DNA of 19,005 nt from Clostridia bacterium (GCA_900757025.1 CAAEMG010000116.1:1-19005), one strand, 5' to 3'. Shown: positions 8,533 to 15,106, counted from the first letter of the stretch. The notes: a model not told the origin generated them from the sequence alone. Numbers and translations are program-made.

Positions 8533-8754
8533 TTATTTAGATGCTTCTTCAACAACCTTTACAACGTCGCCAACTGTTTTGATGTCTTCGATGTTTTCGA
8601 TTTTTACATCAAATTCATCTTCAATGTCGTTGATAATCTGGAAAAGGTCAAGTGAATCTGCTTCAAGATCTTCCTTTACGCTTGTTTCCATTGTGATTTC
8701 TTCTACGTCTTTTCCTAACTGGTCTGCAATAATTTCTCTGATTTTTTCAAACAT
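8533..8754 (-). CDS. acpP: Acyl carrier protein
   Basis: The 73-residue acidic protein carries acyl chains on a phosphopantetheine attached to S34 in the DSL motif (EADSLDLFQIIN). I place the start at the ATG 8752-8754 (MFEKIREII), because GGAGG lies eight bases upstream; a longer frame from a TTG at 8767-8769 would translate the ribosome-binding site itself. The length is then normal for ACP. It follows fabH after a 69-base gap that holds a perfect palindrome (8807-8822), and is 24 bases from fabK. ACP must be far more abundant than the enzymes, so extra control here would make sense. In FabT systems acyl-ACP is also the corepressor. Confidence 0.96.
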   Translation of the reverse strand: MFEKIREIIADQLGKDVEEITMETSVKEDLEADSLDLFQIINDIEDEFDVKIENIEDIKTVGDVVKVVEEASK

Positions 8755-8806
8755 TTTCTTTTCCTCCAAATTTTAAAATTATTTTTATTAGTGCTTTGTA
8801 TATTAA

Positions 8807-8822
8807 CACAGAAATTTCTGTG
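8807..8822 (-). promoter_or_regulatory. Perfect 16-base palindrome between fabH and acpP
   Basis: CACAGAAATTTCTGTG is a perfect inverted repeat starting one base after the fabH stop codon on the minus strand. As RNA it would form a short hairpin followed by TTAATA, too poor in T for a convincing terminator. It could slow decay of the downstream acpP message, partly end transcription, or bind a protein. It does not match the TTTGA-N3-TCAAA box seen upstream of fabT. Confidence 0.4.
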
Positions 8823-8823
8823 C

Positions 8824-9795
8824 TTAAAACCTTACTATCATGCTGCCCCAGGTAAGCCCTGCGCCAAAGCCAGCCATAGCTACTGTTGTGCCTTCTTTTA
8901 AAAGACCTTCTTCCCACATTTCATCAAGGGCAATAGGTATGCTTGCCGAAGATGTGTTGGCATATTCATTCATGTTAAGATAAAATTTATCCATAGGAAC
9001 TTTAAGCTTGCGGCTTACAATTTCTATTATTCTTGCATTAGCCTGATGAGGAACAACATAGTCTATATCTTCTGTTGTAAGGTCAGCTTTTGCAAGAACG
9101 TTTTTAACTGTTTTAGGCACTGTTCTTGTGGCAAAGTCGAATATTGCCCTGCCGTCCATTTCTATGTATTGGTGAGTGTCTCTTTCGCCTTTACAGCTTA
9201 TGTTTACAACTTCTTTAAGTCCTAACGTAAGAGCCATTGCCCTATTTCCGTCTGTTCCCATTTCCTCGGCAAGTATGCTTGGCTTATCCGACTGTTCCAA
9301 AAATGCTCCGCCACTTCCGTCGCCGAAAAGCACGCAGGTTCCTCTGTCTGTAAAATCAAGGCATTTTGAAAGAACCTCTGCCCCCAAAACAAGTGCGTTT
9401 TTATATACGCCTGTTTTTATAAATTTGTCTGCTGTTGAAAGGGCAAATATAAAGCCCGAACAAGCTGCCCCTATATCGAAAGATACAGCATTTACAGCAC
9501 CTATTTTTTTCTGCACAAGGCAGGCTGTTGAAGGTGTTCCGTAATCGGGTGAAACAGATGCCACAACTATAAGTTCAATATCTTCTGCCTTTACACCGGC
9601 TCTTTCAAGTATTTTTTCGGCAGCCTTTGCAGCAAGGTCACTGGTGTTTTCGCCTGTTGAAAAATGTCTATTTTTTATTCCGGTTCTTGACGAAATCCAT
9701 TCGTCGTTTGTATCCACAACCTTAGACATGTCTTCGTTTGAAACTGTGTTTTGGGGCACATAAGAGCCCACAGCCTTTATTTTTGAATAAAACAT
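8824..9795 (-). CDS. fabH: 3-oxoacyl-ACP synthase III
   Basis: The 323-residue enzyme starts each chain by condensing an acyl-CoA (acetyl-CoA or a branched starter) with malonyl-ACP. The triad C112 (DIGAACSGF), H250 (VVPHQAN) and N280 (MNEYANTSSAS) is the C-H-N pattern of FabH and separates it from FabF. Starter specificity cannot be read from the sequence. The ATG is 14 bases after the fabT stop with GGGAGGC upstream. fabH directly follows the repressor gene, as in streptococci. Confidence 0.97.
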   Translation of the reverse strand: MFYSKIKAVGSYVPQNTVSNEDMSKVVDTNDEWISSRTGIKNRHFSTGENTSDLAAKAAEKILERAGVKAEDIELIVVASVSPDYGTPSTACLVQKKIGAVNAVSFDIGAACSGFIFALSTADKFIKTGVYKNALVLGAEVLSKCLDFTDRGTCVLFGDGSGGAFLEQSDKPSILAEEMGTDGNRAMALTLGLKEVVNISCKGERDTHQYIEMDGRAIFDFATRTVPKTVKNVLAKADLTTEDIDYVVPHQANARIIEIVSRKLKVPMDKFYLNMNEYANTSSASIPIALDEMWEEGLLKEGTTVAMAGFGAGLTWGSMIVRF

Positions 9796-9809
9796 TTTTG
9801 CCTCCCGAA

Positions 9810-10268
9810 TCAGTTACCCTTTTCTTCATAAAGCTTTCCGCTGAAATAAACATTAAGCTTTCCAAGGGCCTTTTCCAAAATTTCAAGCTCCTGAGACGAA
9901 AAATCGTCTGTACAGCTGTTTACCATATCCAAGTGAAACTGTGCATGCACCCTGTAAAGCAGCCTTCCCTTTTTGGTAAGCCCAACTTTAACAAGACGTC
10001 TGTCGTCTTCGCTTTTATATCTTTCAACATAGCCTTTTTTAACAAGGTTATTAATTGCCACAGAAAGAGTTCCAACGGTTATTTTCAGGCTTCGGGCAAC
10101 CTCACTCATTGTTTTGGGCTCATACATTCCTATAGCCTCCACTGTGTGAACTTCTTTTATGGAAGCATCGCTGAACTGACCGGCTTTAAAAGCATTTTCT
10201 TCAATTTTAAGTATGTCTGTATATACGTCAACCAGAAGTTCGTTTATTCTGCCTGTGACCTGTCCCAT
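9810..10268 (-). CDS. fabT: MarR-family repressor of fatty-acid synthesis
   Basis: The 152-residue protein is a MarR-type winged-helix regulator: helical N-terminus, helix-turn-helix at about 52-76 (TMSEVARSLKITVGTLSVAI) and a beta-wing with the conserved D89-R90-R91 just before VKVGLTKKG. Position and family identify it as FabT, which in Streptococcus pneumoniae represses the fab genes when bound to long-chain acyl-ACP. It is the first gene of the operon, behind promoter 10323-10351, whose start region carries TTTGA-N3-TCAAA palindromes; this predicts autorepression. GAGGG lies seven bases before the ATG. The symbol rests on synteny and family, since MarR proteins are too alike to assign by sequence alone. 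Confidence 0.88.
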   Translation of the reverse strand: MGQVTGRINELLVDVYTDILKIEENAFKAGQFSDASIKEVHTVEAIGMYEPKTMSEVARSLKITVGTLSVAINNLVKKGYVERYKSEDDRRLVKVGLTKKGRLLYRVHAQFHLDMVNSCTDDFSSQELEILEKALGKLNVYFSGKLYEEKGN

Positions 10269-10289
10269 AAGTTATCCCTCTTACAAAAA

Positions 10290-10302
10290 ATAGTTTAACT
10301 AT
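10290..10302. promoter_or_regulatory. Palindrome ATAGTTTAACTAT in the fabT leader
   Basis: A perfect 13-base inverted repeat (ATAGTT-T-AACTAT) lies between the predicted fabT transcription start and the fabT ribosome-binding site, directly next to the TTTGA/TCAAA array at 10303-10323. The same ATAGTT/AACTAT half-sites recur at 10452-10467 on the other side of the control region. It may be a weak FabT site or a second regulator's site. Confidence 0.4.
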
Positions 10303-10323
10303 TCAAATATTTTGATATTCAAA
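10303..10323. promoter_or_regulatory. FabT-box-like tandem operator at the fabT promoter
   Basis: Three half-sites alternate in direction, each separated by TAT: TCAAA at 10303, TTTGA at 10311 and TCAAA at 10319. The right-hand pair forms TTTGATATTCAAA, the same shape as the streptococcal FabT box (core TTTGAnnnTCAAA). The array abuts the -10 hexamer and covers the expected transcription start of the fabT promoter, a position where a bound repressor would block polymerase. Confidence 0.7.
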
Positions 10324-10351
10324 GTATAATCTATATCAACTCATTCGTCAA
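10323..10351 (-). promoter_or_regulatory. Main promoter of the fab-acc operon
   Basis: Read on the minus strand, TTGACG (10346-10351) is separated by 17 bases from TATACT (10323-10328). Both hexamers match the sigma-A consensus in five of six positions. The fabT start codon lies about 55 bases downstream. The FabT-like operator overlaps the last base of the -10 element and the start region. Confidence 0.8.
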
Positions 10352-10427
10352 CCGTCATTTTTAACATACAAATGTTTTTTTTGTCGAAAAATTTAAACAA
10401 AATATATTACTTTATATAATAATACTA

Positions 10428-10456
10428 TTGACAATATTCTAAACGCATAATATAGT
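10428..10456 (+). promoter_or_regulatory. Promoter P1 for the FabX-like gene
   Basis: TTGACA (10428-10433), a 17-base spacer and TATAGT (10451-10456) form a near-consensus sigma-A promoter. The palindrome at 10453-10467 overlaps the -10 and start region, and the FabT-like box at 10470-10482 lies just downstream, where it could act as a roadblock. Confidence 0.65.
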
Positions 10457-10467
10457 TATTATAACTA
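10453..10467. promoter_or_regulatory. Perfect 15-base palindrome overlapping P1 start region
   Basis: TAGTTAT-T-ATAACTA is a perfect inverted repeat that overlaps the last bases of the P1 -10 element. It shares the ATAGTT/AACTAT type half-site with the palindrome at 10290-10302, so the two may bind the same protein. The protein is not known from the sequence. Confidence 0.4.
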
Positions 10468-10469
10468 CT

Positions 10470-10482
10470 TTTGACAATCAAA
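10470..10482. promoter_or_regulatory. FabT-box-like operator upstream of the FabX-like gene
   Basis: TTTGACAATCAAA is a perfect TTTGA-N3-TCAAA inverted repeat; read on the minus strand it is TTTGATTGTCAAA, very close to the streptococcal FabT core TTTGATTATCAAA. It contains the TTGACA of candidate promoter P2 and lies 14 bases after the P1 -10 hexamer. The same motif at the fabT promoter suggests shared control of both transcripts. Confidence 0.7.
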
Positions 10483-10498
10483 CTATTTGTTTTATATA
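10471..10498 (+). promoter_or_regulatory. Alternative promoter P2 for the FabX-like gene
   Basis: TTGACA (10471-10476) with a 16-base spacer and TATATA (10493-10498), or an 18-base spacer and TATACA. The -35 lies inside the FabT-like box. It is about 31 bases from the start codon, so the leader would be very short. P1 has better spacing; the choice needs transcript-start mapping. Confidence 0.4.
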
Positions 10499-10529
10499 CA
10501 CATCGAAAACAGGAGATGAAAATATTATA

Positions 10530-11594
10530 ATGAAACTTAAACCACTTATTATAGGCGATATTACAGCAAAAGTACCCATTATACAGGGCGGAATGGGAAT
10601 AGGCGTAAGCCTTTCAGGTCTTGCGGGAGCAGTTGCAAAAGAAGGAGGAATAGGCGTTATATCTGCCGCACAGCCCGGCTATAACCGTGAAGGCTGGGAA
10701 AAAGACCCTCTCGGCGTAAACCTTAAAGCACTGGGCGAAGAAATAAAAAAAGCAAAAGAAATTTCAAAGGGCGGCATAATAGGCGTTAATATTATGAGAG
10801 CCTCCAAAAACTACGGTGACTATGTTCAGTGCTGCATTGATAACGGAGCAGACATAATTATTTCCGGCGCAGGCCTTCCAATGGAACTTCCTCAGCTTAT
10901 AGGCGACGCACATATAAAATTTGCACCAATAGTTTCATCTGTAAAAGCAGCAAAAGTGCTTATGCACAGATGGGACAAAAGAGGTCTTCGTATGCCCGAC
11001 TTTGTTGTTATAGAAGGCCCAAAAGCAGGCGGACATCTTGGTTTTACAAAAGAGCAGGCAATAAACGAAACAAGGGAAGAATATGACGAAGAAGTAAAAA
11101 AAATAGTTGAATACGTAAAAAGCTTTGAAAAAAAATACGGCAGAAAGTTTCCTGTTGTGTTTGCCGGAGGAGTTTTTGACAGAAACGATATAGACCATTA
11201 TATTGCCCTCGGCTGTGACGGCGTGCAGATGGCAACACGTTTTGTTGCCACAGAAGAATGTGACGCACCAATGAGCTTTAAACAGGCTTACGTAAACGCC
11301 AAAAAAGACGATATAGTTATAGTAAAAAGCCCTGTTGGCATGCCCGGCAGAGCCATAAGAAACGATTTTGTAAAGGCACACGAAACAGAAAAAGAAAAAA
11401 TAACACACTGCTTTGCCTGTCTTGAAGGCTGTAACCCTGCCGACACGCCATACTGCATTACAATGGCACTTATAAGAGCCGTAAGAAGCAACAATGAATA
11501 TGACACATCTCTTGTTTTCTGCGGAGAAAACGCATATAAAGTTGATAAAATAACAACCGTAAAAGAAATTTTTGACGAACTTACGGCAGAATAA
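10530..11594 (+). CDS. FabX-like flavoprotein (nitronate monooxygenase superfamily) with a four-cysteine Fe-S motif
   Basis: The 354-residue TIM-barrel FMN protein belongs to the nitronate monooxygenase/FabK superfamily: PIIQGGMGIGVS at 16-27, VNIMRA at 86-91, ISGAGLP at 111-117, EGPKAGGHLGF at 162-172 with H169, FAGGVFDR at 211-218 and GVQMATRF at 231-238. Unlike the FabK in this window it has a C-terminal cysteine set C294, C297, C301, C309 (C-x2-C-x3-C-x7-C), followed by FCGENAYKVDKI. From memory this layout, and many of these segments, resemble Helicobacter pylori FabX, an FMN and [4Fe-4S] dehydrogenase/isomerase that makes the cis double bond of unsaturated fatty acids. It is transcribed away from fabT, with FabT-like boxes between them. 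Databases usually label such proteins nitronate monooxygenase. The FabX-type role is inference; a generic oxygenase fits poorly with the anaerobic setting. AGGAG lies 14 bases before the ATG. Confidence 0.82.
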   Translation: MKLKPLIIGDITAKVPIIQGGMGIGVSLSGLAGAVAKEGGIGVISAAQPGYNREGWEKDPLGVNLKALGEEIKKAKEISKGGIIGVNIMRASKNYGDYVQCCIDNGADIIISGAGLPMELPQLIGDAHIKFAPIVSSVKAAKVLMHRWDKRGLRMPDFVVIEGPKAGGHLGFTKEQAINETREEYDEEVKKIVEYVKSFEKKYGRKFPVVFAGGVFDRNDIDHYIALGCDGVQMATRFVATEECDAPMSFKQAYVNAKKDDIVIVKSPVGMPGRAIRNDFVKAHETEKEKITHCFACLEGCNPADTPYCITMALIRAVRSNNEYDTSLVFCGENAYKVDKITTVKEIFDELTAE

Positions 11595-11595
11595 A

Positions 11596-11636
11596 AATAA
11601 CGGCACAGATTGTATGGTCTGTGCCGTTATTTTTTA
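11596..11636 (+). terminator. Strong, probably bidirectional intrinsic terminator
   Basis: A perfect 14-base stem (11596-11609 with 11618-11631; core AACGGCACAGA/TCTGTGCCGTT) encloses an eight-base loop and is followed by a T tract to 11635. It begins two bases after the stop of the FabX-like gene. On the minus strand the A-rich left flank gives a T tract, and the HD-domain gene ends 17 bases away, so the same hairpin can serve both convergent genes. Confidence 0.9.
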
Positions 11637-11647
11637 TCAATAAATTT

Positions 11648-12142
11648 TTACTCCAAAAACATCAAACGGCACATTTTTCTGCCTGTTTCCGTTTTCATTA
11701 TAACGTCCTTTGCGGCATAAATCGACCTTTTTTCCAAGCCAAATTCATAAAAATTAACAAGAAAATCAGCCTCAAGCAGTATACGGTAATCCATTTTTTC
11801 TTCTACGCCGCTGTATGTATGGTGTTTCGAAACAAGAAAGCACACTCTTTCTATAACGTCTTCTTCAAAGCCCAGCTTTTCAAGCATTTTTTGTGCTATT
11901 TCAGGTCCAAGTTCTTCCTGAAGTTTTCCGTTTTGATAGCCGTATTTTTCTTCTGCCGCCTTTATGCCTATGTCATGCACAATAGATGCAGTTTCGAGAA
12001 TATAGAGAGTTTTTTCGTCAAGTCCTTCGCTTTCGCCTATAAGACGGCTGAAGGCATGAACCTTTATAAAATGCTGTATTCTTTTGGCGTCGCCGCCGAA
12101 ATATTCTATCATAGCCATAGTAAGTTCATCTGTTTTCTTCAT
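11648..12142 (-). CDS. HD-domain phosphohydrolase, substrate unknown
   Basis: A 164-residue HD-superfamily protein. Metal-binding residues are visible: H24 or H29 in the first helices, H56-D57 (IVHDIG), H107-H108 (SKHH) and D126 (EADFL). This is the compact class of HD hydrolases that act on nucleotides or phosphate esters; the true substrate cannot be told. I chose the ATG at 12140-12142 (MKKTDELT) because AGGGGGA lies just upstream; a longer frame from 12175 would run through that ribosome-binding site. It lies alone between the FabX-like gene, which converges on it, and the hyd region, from which the terminator at 12209-12239 separates it. I found no convincing promoter in the 66 bases upstream. 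Confidence 0.8.
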   Translation of the reverse strand: MKKTDELTMAMIEYFGGDAKRIQHFIKVHAFSRLIGESEGLDEKTLYILETASIVHDIGIKAAEEKYGYQNGKLQEELGPEIAQKMLEKLGFEEDVIERVCFLVSKHHTYSGVEEKMDYRILLEADFLVNFYEFGLEKRSIYAAKDVIMKTETGRKMCRLMFLE

Positions 12143-12208
12143 AAAAAATCCCCCTTCCGAATTTATTTTAAGCATATCATACAGCCTTTAAAAAAGCTAT
12201 ATTTACAC

Positions 12209-12239
12209 AAAAACAGCCCATGTTTTTTCACAGGCTGTT
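12209..12239 (-). terminator. Intrinsic terminator after hydF
   Basis: On the minus strand AACAGCC (12233-12239) pairs with GGCTGTT (12212-12218) and is followed by a run of five T residues (12209-12213). It lies 25 bases past the hydF stop and closes the hydrogenase-maturation unit before the HD-domain gene. Confidence 0.8.
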
Positions 12240-12264
12240 CAAAATTTAAAACTTTGTTTTTTCG

Positions 12265-13467
12265 TTATTTTTCTATTTCTTTTAAATATTCCGGCAGTAT
12301 TTCAAGGCTTCTTTCAAGAACGCCTTTCATTAACGCTATTGCCGTACCGAAATTTGTTATTGGAACATTTTCGTCAATAGAATGTTTCATTCTATATTTA
12401 ACTTCTTTGGGGTTAAGCATACACCCACCGCAGTGAATTACAAGGGCATATTTCGACAAACACTCCGGAAAATCTCCTCCGGAAGTCGTTTCAAAATCAA
12501 TGTCTTTCCCTGTATATTCTTTCAGCCATTTTGGCAGTTTAACCGTTCCTATATCCTCGCATTGTCTGTGGTGTGTACAGCCTTCGCTTATAAGAACTTT
12601 GTCGCCGTCTTTAAGGCGTTTTATTGCCGATGCACCACTTACGGCTTCTTTCAAAAAGCCTTTGTACCGTGCCATAAGTATTGAAAAAGACGTTAAATAT
12701 ATGTCTTTTGGAACATCATTTGAAACTCTTTCAAAAGCCTGACTGTCCGTTATAACAGCCGCAGGCTTTCTGCCTAAAGCCAAAAGAGTTTCTTTTATTC
12801 TGTCCTCTCTTATAACAACGGTTATGCAGTTTCTTTCCAAAAGCTCCCTAATTGTCTGCTGTTGCGGAAGTATAAGCCTTCCCTTTGGTGCGGCGCTGTC
12901 TATGGGTGTAACAAGCACAACAACATCGTTTTCACTGAAAAGGTCGGCACAAATGTGCTTATTTTCTTCATTCTTTTGAGCAAAAGAACCTATTTTTTCT
13001 TTCAGCTTATATATTCCCGTATTTTTAATGGCACTTACGCAAATTTCGTTTTCAGCGGTTTCTTTTTCCCCTGTAATGTCGCATTTATTAAAAACAACTA
13101 TATAAGGAATTTCTTTTTCCTTGAAAAGAGAAATAAGCTCATTTTCGCAATCTCCCATTCCTTCAACAGAGTCAACGCAAAGCACAGCCAAATCGGTTTT
13201 ATTAAGCACCTGTCTTGTTTTTTTAACCCTAAGCCCGCCTAAAAAACCTTCATCATCAAAGCCTGCCGTATCCGTAATAAGCACAGGCCCTATGGGCAAA
13301 AGCTCCATAGCCTTTGAAACAGGGTCGGTTGTTGTTCCTTTTGTGTCGGAAACAACTGCAAGGCTCTGACCTGTTACGGCGTTTACAAGGCTTGATTTTC
13401 CGGCGTTTCTTCTGCCGAAAAAGCCGATATGAAATCTTTCGCCGTTAGGCGTTATGTTTATAGACAT
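12265..13467 (-). CDS. hydF: [FeFe]-hydrogenase maturation GTPase HydF
   Basis: The 400-residue scaffold protein receives the 2Fe subcluster precursor made with HydE and HydG and delivers it to apo-hydrogenase. An N-terminal GTPase domain shows the P-loop GRRNAGKSS at 18-26, switch region TKGTTTDPV at 42-50, DTAGF at 66-70 and NKCD at 127-130. A middle dimerisation domain follows. The C-terminal cluster domain carries C297-x-H299 and, about 45 residues later, H345-C346-x2-C349, the HydF signature for its [4Fe-4S] cluster. AAGGAGG lies upstream of the ATG, 11 bases after the hydG stop, so hydG and hydF are almost certainly cotranscribed. Confidence 0.97.
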   Translation of the reverse strand: MSINITPNGERFHIGFFGRRNAGKSSLVNAVTGQSLAVVSDTKGTTTDPVSKAMELLPIGPVLITDTAGFDDEGFLGGLRVKKTRQVLNKTDLAVLCVDSVEGMGDCENELISLFKEKEIPYIVVFNKCDITGEKETAENEICVSAIKNTGIYKLKEKIGSFAQKNEENKHICADLFSENDVVVLVTPIDSAAPKGRLILPQQQTIRELLERNCITVVIREDRIKETLLALGRKPAAVITDSQAFERVSNDVPKDIYLTSFSILMARYKGFLKEAVSGASAIKRLKDGDKVLISEGCTHHRQCEDIGTVKLPKWLKEYTGKDIDFETTSGGDFPECLSKYALVIHCGGCMLNPKEVKYRMKHSIDENVPITNFGTAIALMKGVLERSLEILPEYLKEIEK

Positions 13468-13478
13468 ACAAAGCCTCC

Positions 13479-14918
13479 TTAAAATCTGAAATCTCGTATT
13501 CCCTGCTGAATTTTTTCAATATGGTCGGCACAAACTTTTCTTACTTTTTCCTTCGGAATGTTGTTAAGCTCGGCTTTTATAAGTTCTTCTCCTATTTTTT
13601 TTGTTTCTTCCGACGCATAATCCATAAGATATTCTTTAAGTGTCATAAGGGCATTAGGGTGGCAGCAGTTTTGAATTTGTCCAGATTTGCAAAGTGACAT
13701 AAAACGGTCGCCTGTTCTGCCTTCCCTGTAGCAGGCTGTGCAGAATGAAGGAATATAGCCCATGTCCATAAGCCACTGAACAACTTCGTCAAGACTTCTC
13801 TGGTCTGAAACATCAAACTGTTCGCTGTCATGGGGTCTTTCGTCTTCGGCATATCCTCCCACAGACGTTCTTGATGCTCCGCTTATCTGTGAAACGCCAA
13901 GGCCTATAACTTTTTCTCTTACTTTCTGACTTTCTCTTGTAGAAATTATCATGCCTGTATAAGGAACTGAAATTCTTATAAGAGCACATATTTTGGCAAA
14001 AACATCGTCACTTATACCGTTGTCAAAAACATTGGGGTCAATATCGTCGGCTTTTTTAATACGTGGCACGCTTATTGTGTGAGGACCTACTCCGTGGACT
14101 GCCTCCAAATGCTCGGCGTGCATAAGAAGCCCCGCAAACTCATATTTATACATTTCCAAACCGAAAAGCACACCTAAGCCAACATCGTCTATGCCGCCTT
14201 CCATTGCCCTGTCCATAGCCTCTGTATGGTAAGCATAATCATGCTTAGGGCCTGTCGGGTGAAGCTTTTCATAGCTTTCCTTGTGGTATGTTTCCTGAAA
14301 AAGTATGTATGTGCCTATACCCGAATCTTTAAGTTTTTTATAATTTTCAACTGTTGTTGCCGCAATATTTACGTTTACCCTTCTTATTGCTCCGTTTTTA
14401 TGCTTTATGGAATATATTGTGTTTATACACTCCAGAATATACTCTATAGGGTTATTTACAGGGTCTTCCCCTGCCTCTATGGCAAGGCGTTTATGGCCCA
14501 TGTCCTGAAGAGCCGTAACCTCTTTAACAATTTCCTCCTGCGTAAGTTTTTTTCTGGCTATATGCTTGTTTTTCATATGATACGGACAGTAAACACAGCC
14601 GTTTACACAGTAGTTTGAAAGATACAAAGGTGCAAAAATAACAATTCTGTTGCCGTAAAAAGCATTTTTTATTTCTGCGGCAAGTTTATACATTTTTTCT
14701 ATTTTTTCCGGATTTTCGCAGGCAAGAAGAACCGACGCCTCCCTGTGGGTAAGGCCGGAACAGAAAACTCCTTTATCCGTTTTTACAGGTCGTGCCTTTT
14801 CCAAAAGAGCGTCTATAAGTGCGTAATTATTTTTGTTTTCCTCTGCATATGCAAGAGTTCCGAGTATTTCGTTATTGTCAATAAATTCTTCTGCTTTTAA
14901 AGATTTTGGATTATACAT
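13479..14918 (-). CDS. hydG: [FeFe]-hydrogenase maturation tyrosine lyase HydG
   Basis: The 479-residue radical SAM enzyme cleaves tyrosine to give the CO and cyanide ligands of the H-cluster. The SAM-cluster cysteines are C104, C108 and C111 (CVNGCVYC), near the N-terminus of the barrel. The C-terminal auxiliary cluster motif is complete: C393-x2-C396-x22-C419, the CX2CX22C pattern that marks HydG and separates it from ThiH, which lacks it. Length and ends are normal. AAAGGACG precedes the ATG. A 206-base gap with a repeat-like sequence separates it from hydE upstream, so it may have its own promoter, though I found no convincing one. Confidence 0.97.
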   Translation of the reverse strand: MYNPKSLKAEEFIDNNEILGTLAYAEENKNNYALIDALLEKARPVKTDKGVFCSGLTHREASVLLACENPEKIEKMYKLAAEIKNAFYGNRIVIFAPLYLSNYCVNGCVYCPYHMKNKHIARKKLTQEEIVKEVTALQDMGHKRLAIEAGEDPVNNPIEYILECINTIYSIKHKNGAIRRVNVNIAATTVENYKKLKDSGIGTYILFQETYHKESYEKLHPTGPKHDYAYHTEAMDRAMEGGIDDVGLGVLFGLEMYKYEFAGLLMHAEHLEAVHGVGPHTISVPRIKKADDIDPNVFDNGISDDVFAKICALIRISVPYTGMIISTRESQKVREKVIGLGVSQISGASRTSVGGYAEDERPHDSEQFDVSDQRSLDEVVQWLMDMGYIPSFCTACYREGRTGDRFMSLCKSGQIQNCCHPNALMTLKEYLMDYASEETKKIGEELIKAELNNIPKEKVRKVCADHIEKIQQGIRDFRF

Positions 14919-15002
14919 ATTTTTTCGTCCTTTCTTTGAAGTCAGTATTTCTTTCTTCTCAGTAAAATTAAGGTTTATAGAATACTTTTCTTTTTAAAAA
15001 AT

Positions 15003-15106
15003 ACCCACATTTTGTCATGTTGAGGGTTGGGCTGCAAATTCCGCTTTGCGTAGCAAAATTCCTGAGCAAGAGAAGGTTTGTGGGGTGTTGTGGCAAAGCC
15101 CCAAGG
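15003..15106. repeat. Palindrome-rich intergenic element between hydE and hydG, probably a decayed dispersed repeat
   Basis: The 206-base gap 14919-15124 contains a block richer in G and C than its AT-rich flanks. It holds CCCACA at 15004-15009 and its complement TGTGGG at 15079-15084, a small hairpin TTTGC-GTA-GCAAA at 15045-15057 set between two AATTCC copies, and an imperfect palindrome TTGTGGCAAAGCCCCAA at 15088-15104. From memory, palindromes of the GGGGCAAAGCCCC and GCAAAATT type occur as dispersed intergenic repeats in clostridial genomes. No open frame with a start and ribosome-binding site is evident in it. Only this one copy is in the window, so the repeat call is inference. Confidence 0.4.

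Noticed and set aside
8755..8769. Longer ACP starting at TTG 8767-8769
   Set aside because: The extra five codons are the GGAGG ribosome-binding site of the ATG at 8754, and the shorter form has the normal ACP length.
10530..11594. Second FabK or ordinary nitronate monooxygenase
   Set aside because: The superfamily fits, but the C-terminal four-cysteine set and the position opposite fabT differ from both; kept as FabX-like with the function marked as inference.
12143..12175. Longer HD-domain protein starting at 12175
   Set aside because: The extra eleven codons include the AGGGGGA ribosome-binding site that serves the ATG at 12142.
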